A DNA stretch of 64,000 nt from Geodermatophilaceae bacterium NBWT11 (GTDB taxonomy: Bacteria > Actinomycetota > Actinomycetes > Mycobacteriales > Geodermatophilaceae): assembly GCA_014218215.1 (NCBI GenBank), contig CP043652.1, positions 1,550,001 through 1,614,000 on the forward strand, read 5' to 3'. The first letter of the stretch is position 1, and the number at the start of each line of letters is the position of its first letter. Below the pieces are notes generated by a model. It was not told where the DNA came from. It made no database searches and worked only from the letters and a program-made list of their open reading frames with translations. The translations under genes were made by a program, and so were the position numbers. This document shows positions 45,821 to 54,313 of this stretch, piece after piece.

Positions 45821-46569
45821 GGACCCTGGACGACGACCTCGGCACCCCCGTGGTCCTCCCCCGCCCGCCGCGCCGCATCGTCTCCCTGGTGCCCTCGCTG
45901 ACCGAGGCGTTCGCGGTGACCGTGCCCGACCGGCTCGTCGGGGCCACCGACTGGTGCACCCACCCCGCCGACCTCGACGTCACCCGGGTGCGCGGCACCA
46001 AGAACCCCGACCGGGCAGCGATCGCCGCCCTCGAGCCGGACCTCGTGGTGTGCAACCAGGAGGAGAACCGCCAGCTGGACGTCGAACGGCTGCGATCGGC
46101 CGGCACCGCCGTCTGGGTCACCGCGATCGAGACCCTGGACGGCGCGCTGACCTCGATGGACCGGCTGTTCACCGAGGTGCTCGACGTCGGCACCCCGGAC
46201 TGGCTGGCCACCGCCCGCAGCGCCTGGGCCGCCCCGGCTGCCCCCGGGCCACGCGTCGCCGTCCCGATCTGGCGTGACCCGTGGATGTGGGTGGGCGCCC
46301 GCACCTTCACCGGCGACATGCTGACCCGCCTCGGCCTGGTCAACGCCGTGTCCGAGGAGCGTTACCCGAAGGCCGAGCCCGCCGACGTGGACGCCGAGCT
46401 GTTCCTGCTGCCCGACGAGCCCTACGTCTTCACCGCCGACGACGGGCCCGATGCCTTCCCTGGCCGTGCGACCGCGCTGGTCAGCGGCCGGCTGCTCACC
46501 TGGTACGGCCCGTCCCTGGCCACCGCTCGTGCCGACCTGACCGCCGCCCTGCAGAGAGGGAACCCGTGA
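45817..46569 (+). CDS. BtuF-like helical-backbone metal receptor without signal peptide
   Basis: Protein of 250 residues related to the cobalamin/siderophore-binding (BtuF/FhuD-type) fold: PPRRIVSLVPSLTEAFAVTVPDRLVGATDWC (about 16-46), VRGTKNPDRAAIAALEPDLVVCNQEENRQLDVERL (about 58-93) and a second lobe with WVGARTFTGDMLTRLGLVNAV and DAELFLLPDEPYVF. No signal peptide or lipobox is present with the GTG start at 45817, which is fixed by a GTGA overlap with the MarR gene, so the protein should stay in the cytoplasm. In an IcmF operon it could buffer or deliver B12 to the mutase, but that role is only suggested by context. Confidence 0.82.
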   Translation: MRTLDDDLGTPVVLPRPPRRIVSLVPSLTEAFAVTVPDRLVGATDWCTHPADLDVTRVRGTKNPDRAAIAALEPDLVVCNQEENRQLDVERLRSAGTAVWVTAIETLDGALTSMDRLFTEVLDVGTPDWLATARSAWAAPAAPGPRVAVPIWRDPWMWVGARTFTGDMLTRLGLVNAVSEERYPKAEPADVDAELFLLPDEPYVFTADDGPDAFPGRATALVSGRLLTWYGPSLATARADLTAALQRGNP

Positions 46570-47504
46570 GCTCCACGACGACCGACCCCGTGCTCCCCCC
46601 GCCCGTGCTGCAGGAGGTCGCCGACGGCGTCTTCGCCTACGTGCAGCCCGACGGCACCTGGTGGGTGAACAACACCGGCCTGCTGGTCGGCCGCCGCGGT
46701 GCCGCGATCGTGGACACCTGCTCCACCGAGAAGCGCACCCGGGCCTTCCGGGACACCATCGCCACGGTCACCGACCAGCCGGTGCGCACCCTGGTGAACA
46801 CCCACCACCACGGCGACCACACGCACGGCAACTGGCTGTTCGGCGGGGCCACCGTGGTCGGCCACGAGGGCACCCGGGAGGGCGTGCTCGCCGCCGGGAT
46901 CCCCGGCGACCAGCCGTTCTGGACCCCGTTCGAGATCGGCGAGGTCGTCCTGGAGCCGCCGTTCCTCACCTACACCGACGGCGTCACCCTCTGGGTCAAC
47001 GACCGCCGGGTCGAGGTCACACACGTCGGCACCCCGGCGCACACCACCAACGACTCGGTCGTGTGGCTGCCCGAGCAGAAGACGCTGTTCGCCGGCGACC
47101 TGCTCTTCGCCGGTGGCACCCCGTTCCTGGTGATGGGCTCGCTGGCCGGTGCGATCGAGGTGCTGGAGCAGGTCGTCACCCCGCTGGGGGCCCAGACGAT
47201 CGTCCCCGGCCACGGGCCGGTGGCCGGCCCCGAGCTGGTGACGCAGATCCTGGGCTACCTGCACTGGCTCGACGGCGTCGCCCGCGACTCCTTCGCCGCC
47301 GGGGTCGCGCCCCTGGAGGCCGCCCGCAGCGTCGACCTGGGCGAGTACGCCGGGTGGAGCGACGCCGAACGGATCGTGGGCAACCTGCACCGGGCGCACG
47401 CCGAGCTCGCCGGGGGCGCGCGGGGCTGCAGGATCGACGTCCCCGCCGCACTGGCCGACATGGTCACCTACAACGGCGGGCAGCGGCTGACCTGCATCGC
47501 GTGA
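46566..47504 (+). CDS. Metallo-beta-lactamase fold hydrolase
   Basis: Cytosolic protein of 312 residues. The binuclear metal site is given by THHHGDHTHGN (about 78-88, H-x-H-x-D-H), HTTND after a first strand set (His about 159), AGDLLF (Asp about 178) and VPGHGP (His about 217). Substrate could be a thioester, lactone or glutathione thioester, as in other MBL-fold enzymes; no closer match is visible. The C-terminal part (about 225-312) is helical and includes LHWLDGVARDSFAAG. The GTG at 46566 overlaps the preceding stop. Last gene of the IcmF operon. Confidence 0.87.
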   Translation: MSSTTTDPVLPPPVLQEVADGVFAYVQPDGTWWVNNTGLLVGRRGAAIVDTCSTEKRTRAFRDTIATVTDQPVRTLVNTHHHGDHTHGNWLFGGATVVGHEGTREGVLAAGIPGDQPFWTPFEIGEVVLEPPFLTYTDGVTLWVNDRRVEVTHVGTPAHTTNDSVVWLPEQKTLFAGDLLFAGGTPFLVMGSLAGAIEVLEQVVTPLGAQTIVPGHGPVAGPELVTQILGYLHWLDGVARDSFAAGVAPLEAARSVDLGEYAGWSDAERIVGNLHRAHAELAGGARGCRIDVPAALADMVTYNGGQRLTCIA

Positions 47505-47593
47505 CGTCCGGCCGCCGCGGCGGTTACGGTCAGGGCTGACCGTCGACGTCGGCCCTTGCGTCCGAGCACCGCGCAGGCGACGATGGCCGCTGA

Positions 47594-47611
47594 GTCAACT
47601 CATGTGTTGAC
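47594..47611. promoter_or_regulatory. GTCAAC-N6-GTTGAC operator, copy 1 (thiolase promoter)
   Basis: GTCAAC TCATGT GTTGAC, a perfect inverted repeat 51 bases before the thiolase ATG. One of five such sites, all upstream of genes in this island. Confidence 0.85.
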
Positions 47612-47617
47612 GACGGT

Positions 47618-47635
47618 CCCGGCAGAGCTGCCGGG
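47618..47635 (+). other. Leader hairpin of the thiolase gene
   Basis: CCCGGCAG (47618-47625) and CTGCCGGG (47628-47635) form a perfect small stem about 10 bases before the ribosome-binding site (GAGAGGAG at 47646-47653). It could fine-tune translation; function unknown. Confidence 0.4.
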
Positions 47636-47661
47636 CCCCTGTGACCGAGAGGAGTCGCGAC

Positions 47662-48804
47662 ATGCGCGACGCAGTCATCGTCGAGGCCGTCCGCACGCCC
47701 GTCGGCAAGCGCAACGGGGGCCTGTCCGGCGTCCACCCCACCGAGCTGTCGGCCCACGTGCTGAAGTCCCTCGTCTCCCGCGCCGGGGTCGACCCGGTGC
47801 TGGTCGACGACGTGATCTGGGGCTGTGTCTCCCAGGTCGGTGAGCAGACCTACGACATCGCCCGCAACGCGGTGCTCTCCGCCGGCTGGCCCGAGAGCGT
47901 CCCCGGCACCACCGTGGACCGCCAGTGCGGCTCCTCCCAGCAGGCCGTGCACTTCGCCGCCGCCGGGCTGGTCGCCGGGCACTACGACGTCGTCGTCGCC
48001 GGTGGTGTGGAGTCGATGTCCCGCGTGCCGATGGGCTCCTCCACCCAGGGCCAGGACCCGCTGGGCCAGGTCTACCGCGACCGCTACGACGGCGTGTCCC
48101 CCAACCAGGGCGTCGGCGCGGAGCTGATCGCCGAGAAGTGGGGCCTGTCGCGCACCCAGCTCGACGAGTTCGCCATCCGTTCGCACGAGCGCGCCGCCAC
48201 CGCCCAGGACGAGGGCCGCTTCGACGCCCAGATCGCCCCGGTCGACGCCCCTGAGGGCCGGGTGACCCAGGACGAGGGCATCCGCCGCGGCGGCACCGTC
48301 GAGGGCCTCGCCGGGCTCAAGACCCCCTTCAAGGAGGACGGCGTCGTCTCCGCGGGCAACGCCAGCCAGATCTCCGACGGCTCGGCCGCGCTGCTCATGA
48401 TGACCGCCGAGAAGGCCGCCGAGCTGGGCCTGAAGCCCATCGCCCGGGTGCACAGCGTCGCGCTGGCCGGCGACGACCCGGTCAAGATGCTCACCGCCCC
48501 CATCCCGGCGACCAAGAAGGTGCTCGAGCGCTCCGGCCTGCGGCTGGACGAGATCGGCGTCTTCGAGATCAACGAGGCCTTCGCCCCCGTCCCGCTGGCC
48601 TGGCAGGCCGAGATCGGCGGCGACGAGAAGCTGCTCAACCCCCTCGGCGGCGCCATCGCCCTGGGCCACCCCCTGGGCGGCTCCGGCGCCCGCATCATGA
48701 CCACGATGCTGTTCCACATGCGCGACAACGGGATCCGCTACGGCCTGCAGTCGATGTGCGAGGGCGGCGGCCAGGCCAACGCCACCGTGCTCGAGCTCCT
48801 CTGA
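47662..48804 (+). CDS. Thiolase (acetyl-CoA C-acyltransferase)
   Basis: Thiolase of 380 residues that cleaves 3-oxoacyl-CoA in beta-oxidation. Acylated Cys89 is in DRQCGSSQQA; a second active-site triad region is FEINEAFAPVPLAW (about 306-320), ALGHPLGGSGAR (His about 337) and a C-terminal Cys in MCEGGGQA (about 370). The signature IARNAVLSAGWPESVPG and GGVESMSRVPMG place it in the degradative FadA/acyl-CoA acyltransferase group rather than the sterol carrier type. ATG at 47662 is preferred over a GTG at 47641 because a GAGAGGAG site precedes it and homology begins there (MRDAVIVEA). It is preceded by a GTCAAC-N6-GTTGAC operator. Confidence 0.92.
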   Translation: MRDAVIVEAVRTPVGKRNGGLSGVHPTELSAHVLKSLVSRAGVDPVLVDDVIWGCVSQVGEQTYDIARNAVLSAGWPESVPGTTVDRQCGSSQQAVHFAAAGLVAGHYDVVVAGGVESMSRVPMGSSTQGQDPLGQVYRDRYDGVSPNQGVGAELIAEKWGLSRTQLDEFAIRSHERAATAQDEGRFDAQIAPVDAPEGRVTQDEGIRRGGTVEGLAGLKTPFKEDGVVSAGNASQISDGSAALLMMTAEKAAELGLKPIARVHSVALAGDDPVKMLTAPIPATKKVLERSGLRLDEIGVFEINEAFAPVPLAWQAEIGGDEKLLNPLGGAIALGHPLGGSGARIMTTMLFHMRDNGIRYGLQSMCEGGGQANATVLELL

Positions 48805-48822
48805 CCGCCTCCACCGCGCCGT

Positions 48823-48916
48823 GAGCGTTGATCAGGGTCCCTGATCGAAGTCCGTCCTCCCCCACGATCGTTCACGGGGGAGGACGGACTTCTGTGCAGG
48901 ACCCTGATCAACGCTC
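48823..48916. repeat. Long hairpin element, family C copy 2 (bidirectional terminator)
   Basis: Outer arms GAGCGTTGATCAGGGTCC (48823-48840) and GGACCCTGATCAACGCTC (48899-48916) are perfect over 18 bp; inner arms AAGTCCGTCCTCCCCC (48848-48863) and GGGGGAGGACGGACTT (48876-48891) are perfect over 16 bp. It separates convergent thiolase and esterase genes. The arm 15-mer GCGTTGATCAGGGTC is shared with 14256-14270. Confidence 0.85.
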
Positions 48917-48919
48917 CGG

Positions 48920-49861
48920 TCAGGCGAGCACGGCGCGAAGGTGCGTCCCGAGCCAGGCGGTGAGCTCGGCGGCCTCGGGCAGGGCGCCGGCCATCCACCA
49001 GAAGCCGTGGATCGTGCCCGGGACGGCGTGCAGCGTGACCGGCACCCCGGCGGCCTCCAGGGCGTGCGCGTAGTCCACGCCCTCGTCGCGCAGCGGGTCG
49101 AACTCCGCCACCACCAGCGTCGTCGGCGGCAGCCCGGCCAGGTCGGTGGCCAGCAGCGGGGCGGCCTCCGGGGTCGCCGGGGCGCCGGCGAGGTGGTGGT
49201 CCCAGAACCAGTCCAGCGACGCCGTCGTCATGGAGAAGTCCGCGGCGTTGTCGACCAGCGAGGGCGTCGTGCGCCCGCGGGGTGGCGCCAGCGTCGGGTA
49301 GACGAGCAGCTGGCGGACGACGGCCGGCCCGCCGCGGTCCCGCAGCGTCCGGCTGGTGCTCGCGGCCAGGGTCGCGCCGGCACTGTCGCCGGCCAGCACC
49401 AGCCGGTCGGGGTCGGCGCCCAGCTCGGCGGCGTGCGCGACCGCCCAGCGGACGGCGGCCACGCAGTCCTCCTGCGGCCCGGGGAACGGCGTCTCCGGGG
49501 AGAGCCGGTACTCCACCGACACCACGACCACCCCCGCGGCGACGGCCAGTCCGCGACAGGCCCGGTCGGCCACCGCGACGCCGCCGGCCACGAAGCCACC
49601 GCCGTGGAAGTAGACGACCAGCGGCAGCGGGGACCCCGGCGACGGGTGGTAGACCCGCACGGGGAGCCGACCCTCCACCAGCAGGTCGCGGACGTCGGCC
49701 ACCTCGGTGCGCGGGCCGCCGATCCGGGTCGAGGCCGACACCGAGACCCGGGCCTGCAGCACGCTCATCCGGTCGAAGGGCTGCACGCCCTGGGCCGCGA
49801 AGGCCTCCAGCAGGGCGCGCACCCCGGCGTTGGGCGTCCCGGACCAGTCCACAGCGACCAC
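48920..49861 (-). CDS. HSL-family alpha/beta hydrolase (carboxylesterase)
   Basis: Esterase of 313 residues from the hormone-sensitive lipase family. The HGGGF oxyanion motif is at 86-90; nucleophile Ser160 is in AGDSAGA; the acid lies in VAEFDPLRDEG (Asp about 255) and the histidine in TIHGFWWM (about 286). No signal peptide. The start GTG at 49861 lies 14 bases from the edge of a GTCAAC-N6-GTTGAC operator, and the gene is divergent from the Baeyer-Villiger monooxygenase. It is the natural candidate to hydrolyse the ester or lactone formed by that monooxygenase. Confidence 0.9.
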   Translation of the reverse strand: MVAVDWSGTPNAGVRALLEAFAAQGVQPFDRMSVLQARVSVSASTRIGGPRTEVADVRDLLVEGRLPVRVYHPSPGSPLPLVVYFHGGGFVAGGVAVADRACRGLAVAAGVVVVSVEYRLSPETPFPGPQEDCVAAVRWAVAHAAELGADPDRLVLAGDSAGATLAASTSRTLRDRGGPAVVRQLLVYPTLAPPRGRTTPSLVDNAADFSMTTASLDWFWDHHLAGAPATPEAAPLLATDLAGLPPTTLVVAEFDPLRDEGVDYAHALEAAGVPVTLHAVPGTIHGFWWMAGALPEAAELTAWLGTHLRAVLA

Positions 49862-49875
49862 CTGTCTCCGATTGC

Positions 49876-49893
49876 GTCAACACCTACGTTGAC
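49876..49893. promoter_or_regulatory. GTCAAC-N6-GTTGAC operator, copy 2 (esterase/BVMO divergent region)
   Basis: GTCAAC ACCTAC GTTGAC. Its right half forms the -35 (TTGACA, 49889-49894) of the monooxygenase promoter. Confidence 0.88.
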
Positions 49894-49917
49894 ACTGCTC
49901 GTGCGCCACCTTACCGT
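49889..49917 (+). promoter_or_regulatory. Predicted BVMO promoter with consensus elements
   Basis: TTGACA (49889-49894), a 17-base spacer and TACCGT (49912-49917), the ideal actinobacterial vegetative arrangement. The -35 hexamer is part of operator copy 2, so repressor binding would exclude RNA polymerase. The ATG lies 39 bases after the -10. Confidence 0.82.
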
Positions 49918-49955
49918 CGGCGGTGCACCAACGGAGCAGACGACGGGAGCACCCC

Positions 49956-51596
49956 ATGAGCAGCACCCAGACCCACCACGACGTCGACGTCGTGGTGGTC
50001 GGCGCCGGGTTCGCCGGCCTCGCCATGCTCCGCGAGCTGCGCGACGAACGCGGGATGAGCGTGCGGGTCCTGGAGGCCGGCGACGACGTCGGCGGCGTCT
50101 GGTACTGGAACCGCTACCCCGGTGCCCGCTGCGACGTGGACTCCACCGACTACAGCTACACCTTCTCCCCCGAGCTGGACGAGGAGTGGAACTGGTCCGA
50201 GCGCTACGCCACGCAGCCGGAGATCCTCCGCTACGTGCACCACGTCGCCGACCGGTTCGACCTGCGTCGCGACGTCACCACCGGGGCCCGCGTCGCCACC
50301 GCCACCTGGGACGACGACACCGCCCACTGGGACGTGACCTGCGAGGACGGCACCACCGCCCGTGGCCGCTACCTGGTGATGGCCACCGGCTGCCTGTCGG
50401 CGGTCAAGCGGCCCCAGGTCGAGGGCATCGAGGACTTCACCGGCCAGGTGCTGCACACCGCCGACTGGCCGCGCGAGCCCGTGGACCTGGCCGGCAAGCG
50501 GGTCGGCGTGATCGGCACCGGGTCCTCCGGCATCCAGGTCATCCCGCGCATCGCCCCCGAGGTGGCGGAGCTGGTGGTCTTCCAGCGCACCCCCGCCTTC
50601 AGCGTGCCGGCCCACCACCAGGTGCTCACCGACGCCGAGCGGGCGGCGCTGAAGCTCTCGCTGCCCGAGCGCCGGGAGATGCTGCGCAACAGCCCCACCG
50701 GGCTGTCGGTGCCGGTCACCCGCCGCGGCGCCCTGGACGACGACGACGCCACCCGCGAGCAGCACTACGAGGAGCAGTGGCACTCCGCCGGCTTCGGGTT
50801 CCTGCTGGCCTACAACGACCTGCTCATCAGCCACGAGGCCAACCGGACGGCGTCGGACTTCATCCGCGGCAAGATCGCCGAGCGCGTCACCGACCCGGCG
50901 CTGGCCGAGAAGCTGTCGCCGCACACCTACCCCTACGGCGCCAAGCGGCCGTGCGTGGACACCGGCTACTACGAGACGTTCAACCGGGAGAACGTCACCC
51001 TGGTCGACATCGCCGCGGCGCCGCTGACCCGGGCGACGGCCACCACGCTGGAGACGACGGACGCCGCGTACGACCTCGACGTCATCGTCTTCGCCACGGG
51101 CTTCGACGCGATGACCGGCTCGCTGCTCAAGCCGACCATCACCGGCCGGGACGGCGTCACGCTTCAGGAGCACTGGGCCGGCGGACCGCTGACCTACCTG
51201 GGCCTGATGACCGCCGGCTTCCCGAACATGTTCGTCATCGCCGGGCCCGGGTCGCCGTCCCTGCTGGGCAACGTGATGGTCTCCATCGAGCAGCACGTCG
51301 ACTGGGTCTCGGCCCTGCTGGTGGACTCCGAGGCCGCGGGCACCCCGGTCATCGAGGCTACCGAGGAGGCCGAGCGCGCCTGGGTCGACCGCGTCAACGC
51401 CGCAGCCGCCCCGACCCTCTACATGGAGGCCGCGTCGTACTACCTGGGCGCGGAGATCGAGGGCAAGCCGCGGGTGTTCATGCCCTACGCCGGTGGCCTG
51501 CGCCGCTACCGCCGGGAGTGCGACGAGGTGGCCCGCGAGGGCTACCGCGGCTTCCGCCGCAGCCCCGAGCCCAGCACGGACCTCCAGCCGGCCTGA
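49956..51596 (+). CDS. Type I Baeyer-Villiger monooxygenase
   Basis: FAD- and NADPH-dependent monooxygenase of 546 residues that inserts oxygen beside a carbonyl, turning ketones into esters or lactones. First dinucleotide motif GAGFAGL (16-22), second GTGSSG near 187-192, and between them the BVMO fingerprint F-x-G-x-x-x-H-x-x-x-W-P at 161-172 (FTGQVLHTADWP). The conserved RYPGARCDVDS (about 54-64) and VIVFATGFDAMTG (about 372-384) agree with cyclohexanone monooxygenase-type enzymes. The ATG at 49956 follows a GACGGGAG site. Regulated with the divergent esterase through an operator and a strong promoter. The specific ketone is unknown. Confidence 0.93.
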   Translation: MSSTQTHHDVDVVVVGAGFAGLAMLRELRDERGMSVRVLEAGDDVGGVWYWNRYPGARCDVDSTDYSYTFSPELDEEWNWSERYATQPEILRYVHHVADRFDLRRDVTTGARVATATWDDDTAHWDVTCEDGTTARGRYLVMATGCLSAVKRPQVEGIEDFTGQVLHTADWPREPVDLAGKRVGVIGTGSSGIQVIPRIAPEVAELVVFQRTPAFSVPAHHQVLTDAERAALKLSLPERREMLRNSPTGLSVPVTRRGALDDDDATREQHYEEQWHSAGFGFLLAYNDLLISHEANRTASDFIRGKIAERVTDPALAEKLSPHTYPYGAKRPCVDTGYYETFNRENVTLVDIAAAPLTRATATTLETTDAAYDLDVIVFATGFDAMTGSLLKPTITGRDGVTLQEHWAGGPLTYLGLMTAGFPNMFVIAGPGSPSLLGNVMVSIEQHVDWVSALLVDSEAAGTPVIEATEEAERAWVDRVNAAAAPTLYMEAASYYLGAEIEGKPRVFMPYAGGLRRYRRECDEVAREGYRGFRRSPEPSTDLQPA

Positions 51597-51605
51597 CCGG
51601 CCCAC

Positions 51606-51660
51606 CGACGAGAAGCGCCCTTCCTGTCAGGAGTCCTGACAGGAAGGGCGCTCCTCGTCG
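51606..51660. repeat. 27-bp hairpin element, family B copy 2 (bidirectional terminator)
   Basis: Left arm 51606-51632 and right arm 51634-51660 are complementary with one mismatch (CGACGAGAAGCGCCCTTCCT.. against its reverse complement), an unusually long stem. It lies between the convergent BVMO and livF genes. Shares arms with 8351-8392 and the solo arm at 20053-20067. Confidence 0.85.
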
Positions 51661-51674
51661 TGCTGGGGGGTGGG

Positions 51675-52433
51675 TCAGGCGCCGAGGTAGGCGTCGACCA
51701 GGTTGCCGCCGCGCATCTCCTCGGCGGTGCCCTCGAGGACGATCCGGCCCTGGCGGAGCACGAAGGCGCGCTCCACGACCTCCAGGGCCAGGCCGGCGTT
51801 CTGCTCGACCAGGACCACGCTCATGCCGCCGGCGGCGATCAGCTCGCGGAGGGCGTCGAACAGCGAGGCCACGATGGCCGGGGCCAGGCCGGTGGAGGGC
51901 TCGTCGAGCAGCAGCAGCGACGGGTCGGTCATCAGGGCCCGGCCGAAGGCCAGCATCTGCTGCTCACCGCCGGACATCGAGCCGGCCCGGCGGTCGAGCA
52001 TCGCCGACAGCGCCGGGAAGAGCTCGAGCACCCGGCTGCGCAGCTCGGCGGCCCGGGCAGCCGGCAGCGCCTGGCCGCCCATGGCCAGGTTGTCCTCCAC
52101 GCTCATGTCGGCGAACAGCTCGCGGCCGCTGGGCACGTGGCCCACGCCGGCGCGGGTCATCGCGTGGTCGGGCAGCCCGGTGACGTCGCGGCCGAGCAGG
52201 GTGACGGTGCCGCCCTGGGGCCGGACGACGCCGGCGATCGCACGCAGCAGGGTGGTCTTGCCGGCCCCGTTGGCGCCCAGGACCCCGACCACCTCGTTGC
52301 GGGCCACGCTCAGCGAGACCTCGTGGAGCACCCGGAGGGCGCCGTAGCCGGCGGTGAGGCCGGCGACCTCGAGGGCCGGGCCGGTGCCGGAGGTGTCCCG
52401 CTCGCGGGTGGCCCCGCCGCCGAAGAGCTTCAC
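51675..52433 (-). CDS. livF: Branched-chain amino acid-type ABC transporter ATPase (LivF type)
   Basis: ABC ATPase of 252 residues. Walker A GANGAGKTT (about 54-62), the Q-loop, the signature MSGGEQQMLAFGRAL (about 152-166), Walker B SLLLLDEPSTGLAP (about 170-183) and the H-loop region VVLVEQNAGLALE (about 202-214) are all present. AxxEQNxxLAL and the short length identify LivF. A 20-residue N-terminal extension precedes the family start; the GTG at 52433 overlaps the upstream stop by four bases. It works with the permease-ATPase fusion, LivH-type permease and binding protein of the same operon. The substrate may be an organic acid or ketone-related compound rather than an amino acid, given the neighbours. 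Confidence 0.92.
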   Translation of the reverse strand: MKLFGGGATRERDTSGTGPALEVAGLTAGYGALRVLHEVSLSVARNEVVGVLGANGAGKTTLLRAIAGVVRPQGGTVTLLGRDVTGLPDHAMTRAGVGHVPSGRELFADMSVEDNLAMGGQALPAARAAELRSRVLELFPALSAMLDRRAGSMSGGEQQMLAFGRALMTDPSLLLLDEPSTGLAPAIVASLFDALRELIAAGGMSVVLVEQNAGLALEVVERAFVLRQGRIVLEGTAEEMRGGNLVDAYLGA

Positions 52434-54313
52434 GGGGTCACGTCCTCGGGGACGTCGGCCGAGCCGACACCCAGGCCCACGCCGGAGCCCAGGTAGGCCC
52501 GGATCACCTCGGGATGCCGCAGGACCTCGGTGGGTGCGCCGGTGAGAATGGTGGCTCCTCTGTCCATGACGACGATCTCGTCGGCCAGGTCGACGATGGC
52601 CTTGATGACGTGCTCGATGCCGGCGACGGCGTCGACCCCGAACGCGGGCATCCGGCGGATGGCGTCCCGGACGACCTCGAGCTCCTCGTCGCTCATCCCG
52701 GCCATGACCTCGTCGAGCAGGATCAGCGACGGGCCCAGCGCCAGGGCGCGGCCGAGCTCGACCATCCGGCGGTGCCCGACGGCCAGGGTGTCCGAGGCGT
52801 GGAAGCGGATCTCCTCCAGCCCCAGCACCTGCACCACCCAGGCCGCCTGCTCCTGGGCCTGGCCGCGGTGCCGGCCGCCCAGGGCTGCCAGGTACACGTT
52901 CTCCCAGACGGTCATCGAGGCGAAGGGCCGCGGGATCTGGAAGGTGCGGGCCAGGCCGCGGCGGGCGAGCCGGTGCGCCGGGGCGCCGCCGACGACGGGC
53001 TGGCCGTCGAAGACGATCGAGCCCTTCGACGGGGTGACGACGCCGGCGATCGCGTTGAACAGGGTGGTCTTGCCGGCGCCGTTGGCCCCGATGATGAACA
53101 CCGTCTGGCCGCGGCGGACGGTGAAGTCGACCTCGCGCAGCGCCTGCACGCCGCCGAAGGTGACCCCCACGTCGCGGCAGACCAGCAGCTCGGCGTCGGT
53201 GTCGGCCGGGCTGCGGTGGGCGTGCGCCGCGGTGAGCCGCTTCTCCAGCTCCGCCTCGGTCGGCAGGTCGGTGGTCCCGCGGACGATCTCCCGGCGCAGC
53301 CAGCCGACCTTGTTGGCCAGCGAGACGATGCCGCCGGGCAGGAAGACGGTGACCAGCACGATGAGCAGGCCGAACAGGGCCAGCTGGTAGTCGGGGAACG
53401 CGCTGGCGAGCTGGTCGCTGACGATCGTCAGCACGACCGCACCGATCAGCGGACCCCACAGCGTGCCGATGCCCCCGGCGAGCACCAGCACGATGACCTG
53501 CAGGTCCAGCGCCGGGTTGAACACCGTGGAGGTGTCGATGAAGGCCCGGTTGTAGGCGACCATGCCGCCGACGAGGGCGGGCATCAGGGCGCTGAGCGTG
53601 AAGGTGACGACCTTGACCCGGGTGGTGGCCACGCCCATCGCCTCGGCGACCTGCTCGTCGTCCCGCACCGCCATCGCGCGCAGGCCGAACGGCGAGCGGG
53701 CCATGAAGGCGTTCACCGCGAAGGCCAGGACGGCGACGCCGGTGATGCCCAGCAGGACCGGCTTCTGGGCGATGACGCCGGGCACGACCAGACCGGTGGA
53801 GCCACCGGTCAGCTCCCACTGGGACAGCAGCAGCGAGACGATGTAGGCCAGCCCGAACATGCCGAGGGCGAAGTAGATGCCCTGCAGCCGGAGCATGACC
53901 CAGCCGATGGGCACGGCGACGACGGCGCCGCCGATGCCGCCGAGCACCGCGGCCAGGAACCAGGGCACGTCCGCGTGGATGATCAACAGCGCGGTGGCGA
54001 ACGCCCCGAAGCCGAAGAAGACCACCTGGCCGAAGCTGATGTAGCCGGTGAACCCGCTGATGATGTTGAAGGCGTACGCCAGCGCCACGAACATCGCGAC
54101 GTCGATCGCCAGCTGGTTCTGCGACAGCGAGCCCAGCAGCCCCCAGGACAGGAACGCCGCGACGAGGACGGCGAGCAGCCCGATCTGGAGGACGTCGCTG
54201 CGGGTGGAGGGCAGCCGTCCGCCGGTGTGCCGGGGCCCGCGGGACCGGCTCATCAGCCCGGCGACCAGGGAGCCGCCGGCGGGGCGGTCGGTGGAGGGGG
54301 TCGGGTCGGTCAT
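52430..54313 (-). CDS. livMG: Fused branched-chain-type ABC permease-ATPase (LivM-LivG)
   Basis: Single 627-residue polypeptide joining two proteins that are often separate. Residues about 40-325 are a LivM permease with about eight to ten helices and the signature LAYAFNIISGFTGYISFGQVVFFGFGAFATALL. Residues about 370-600 are a LivG ATPase with Walker A GANGAGKTT (about 406-414), AHRLARRGLARTFQIPRPFASMTVWENV, the weak signature LAVGHRRMVELGRALA and Walker B SLILLDEVMAGMSDEEL. The linker (about 325-370) is charged. ATG at 54313 overlaps the livH stop in ATGA. The LSGGQ position reads VGHRR, a divergence from the usual motif seen also in other LivG members. Confidence 0.9.
   Translation of the reverse strand: MTDPTPSTDRPAGGSLVAGLMSRSRGPRHTGGRLPSTRSDVLQIGLLAVLVAAFLSWGLLGSLSQNQLAIDVAMFVALAYAFNIISGFTGYISFGQVVFFGFGAFATALLIIHADVPWFLAAVLGGIGGAVVAVPIGWVMLRLQGIYFALGMFGLAYIVSLLLSQWELTGGSTGLVVPGVIAQKPVLLGITGVAVLAFAVNAFMARSPFGLRAMAVRDDEQVAEAMGVATTRVKVVTFTLSALMPALVGGMVAYNRAFIDTSTVFNPALDLQVIVLVLAGGIGTLWGPLIGAVVLTIVSDQLASAFPDYQLALFGLLIVLVTVFLPGGIVSLANKVGWLRREIVRGTTDLPTEAELEKRLTAAHAHRSPADTDAELLVCRDVGVTFGGVQALREVDFTVRRGQTVFIIGANGAGKTTLFNAIAGVVTPSKGSIVFDGQPVVGGAPAHRLARRGLARTFQIPRPFASMTVWENVYLAALGGRHRGQAQEQAAWVVQVLGLEEIRFHASDTLAVGHRRMVELGRALALGPSLILLDEVMAGMSDEELEVVRDAIRRMPAFGVDAVAGIEHVIKAIVDLADEIVVMDRGATILTGAPTEVLRHPEVIRAYLGSGVGLGVGSADVPEDVTP

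Noticed and set aside
50121-50340. Small plus-strand frame inside the BVMO gene
   Set aside because: Shadow frame in high-GC DNA; the BVMO signature reads through it uninterrupted.
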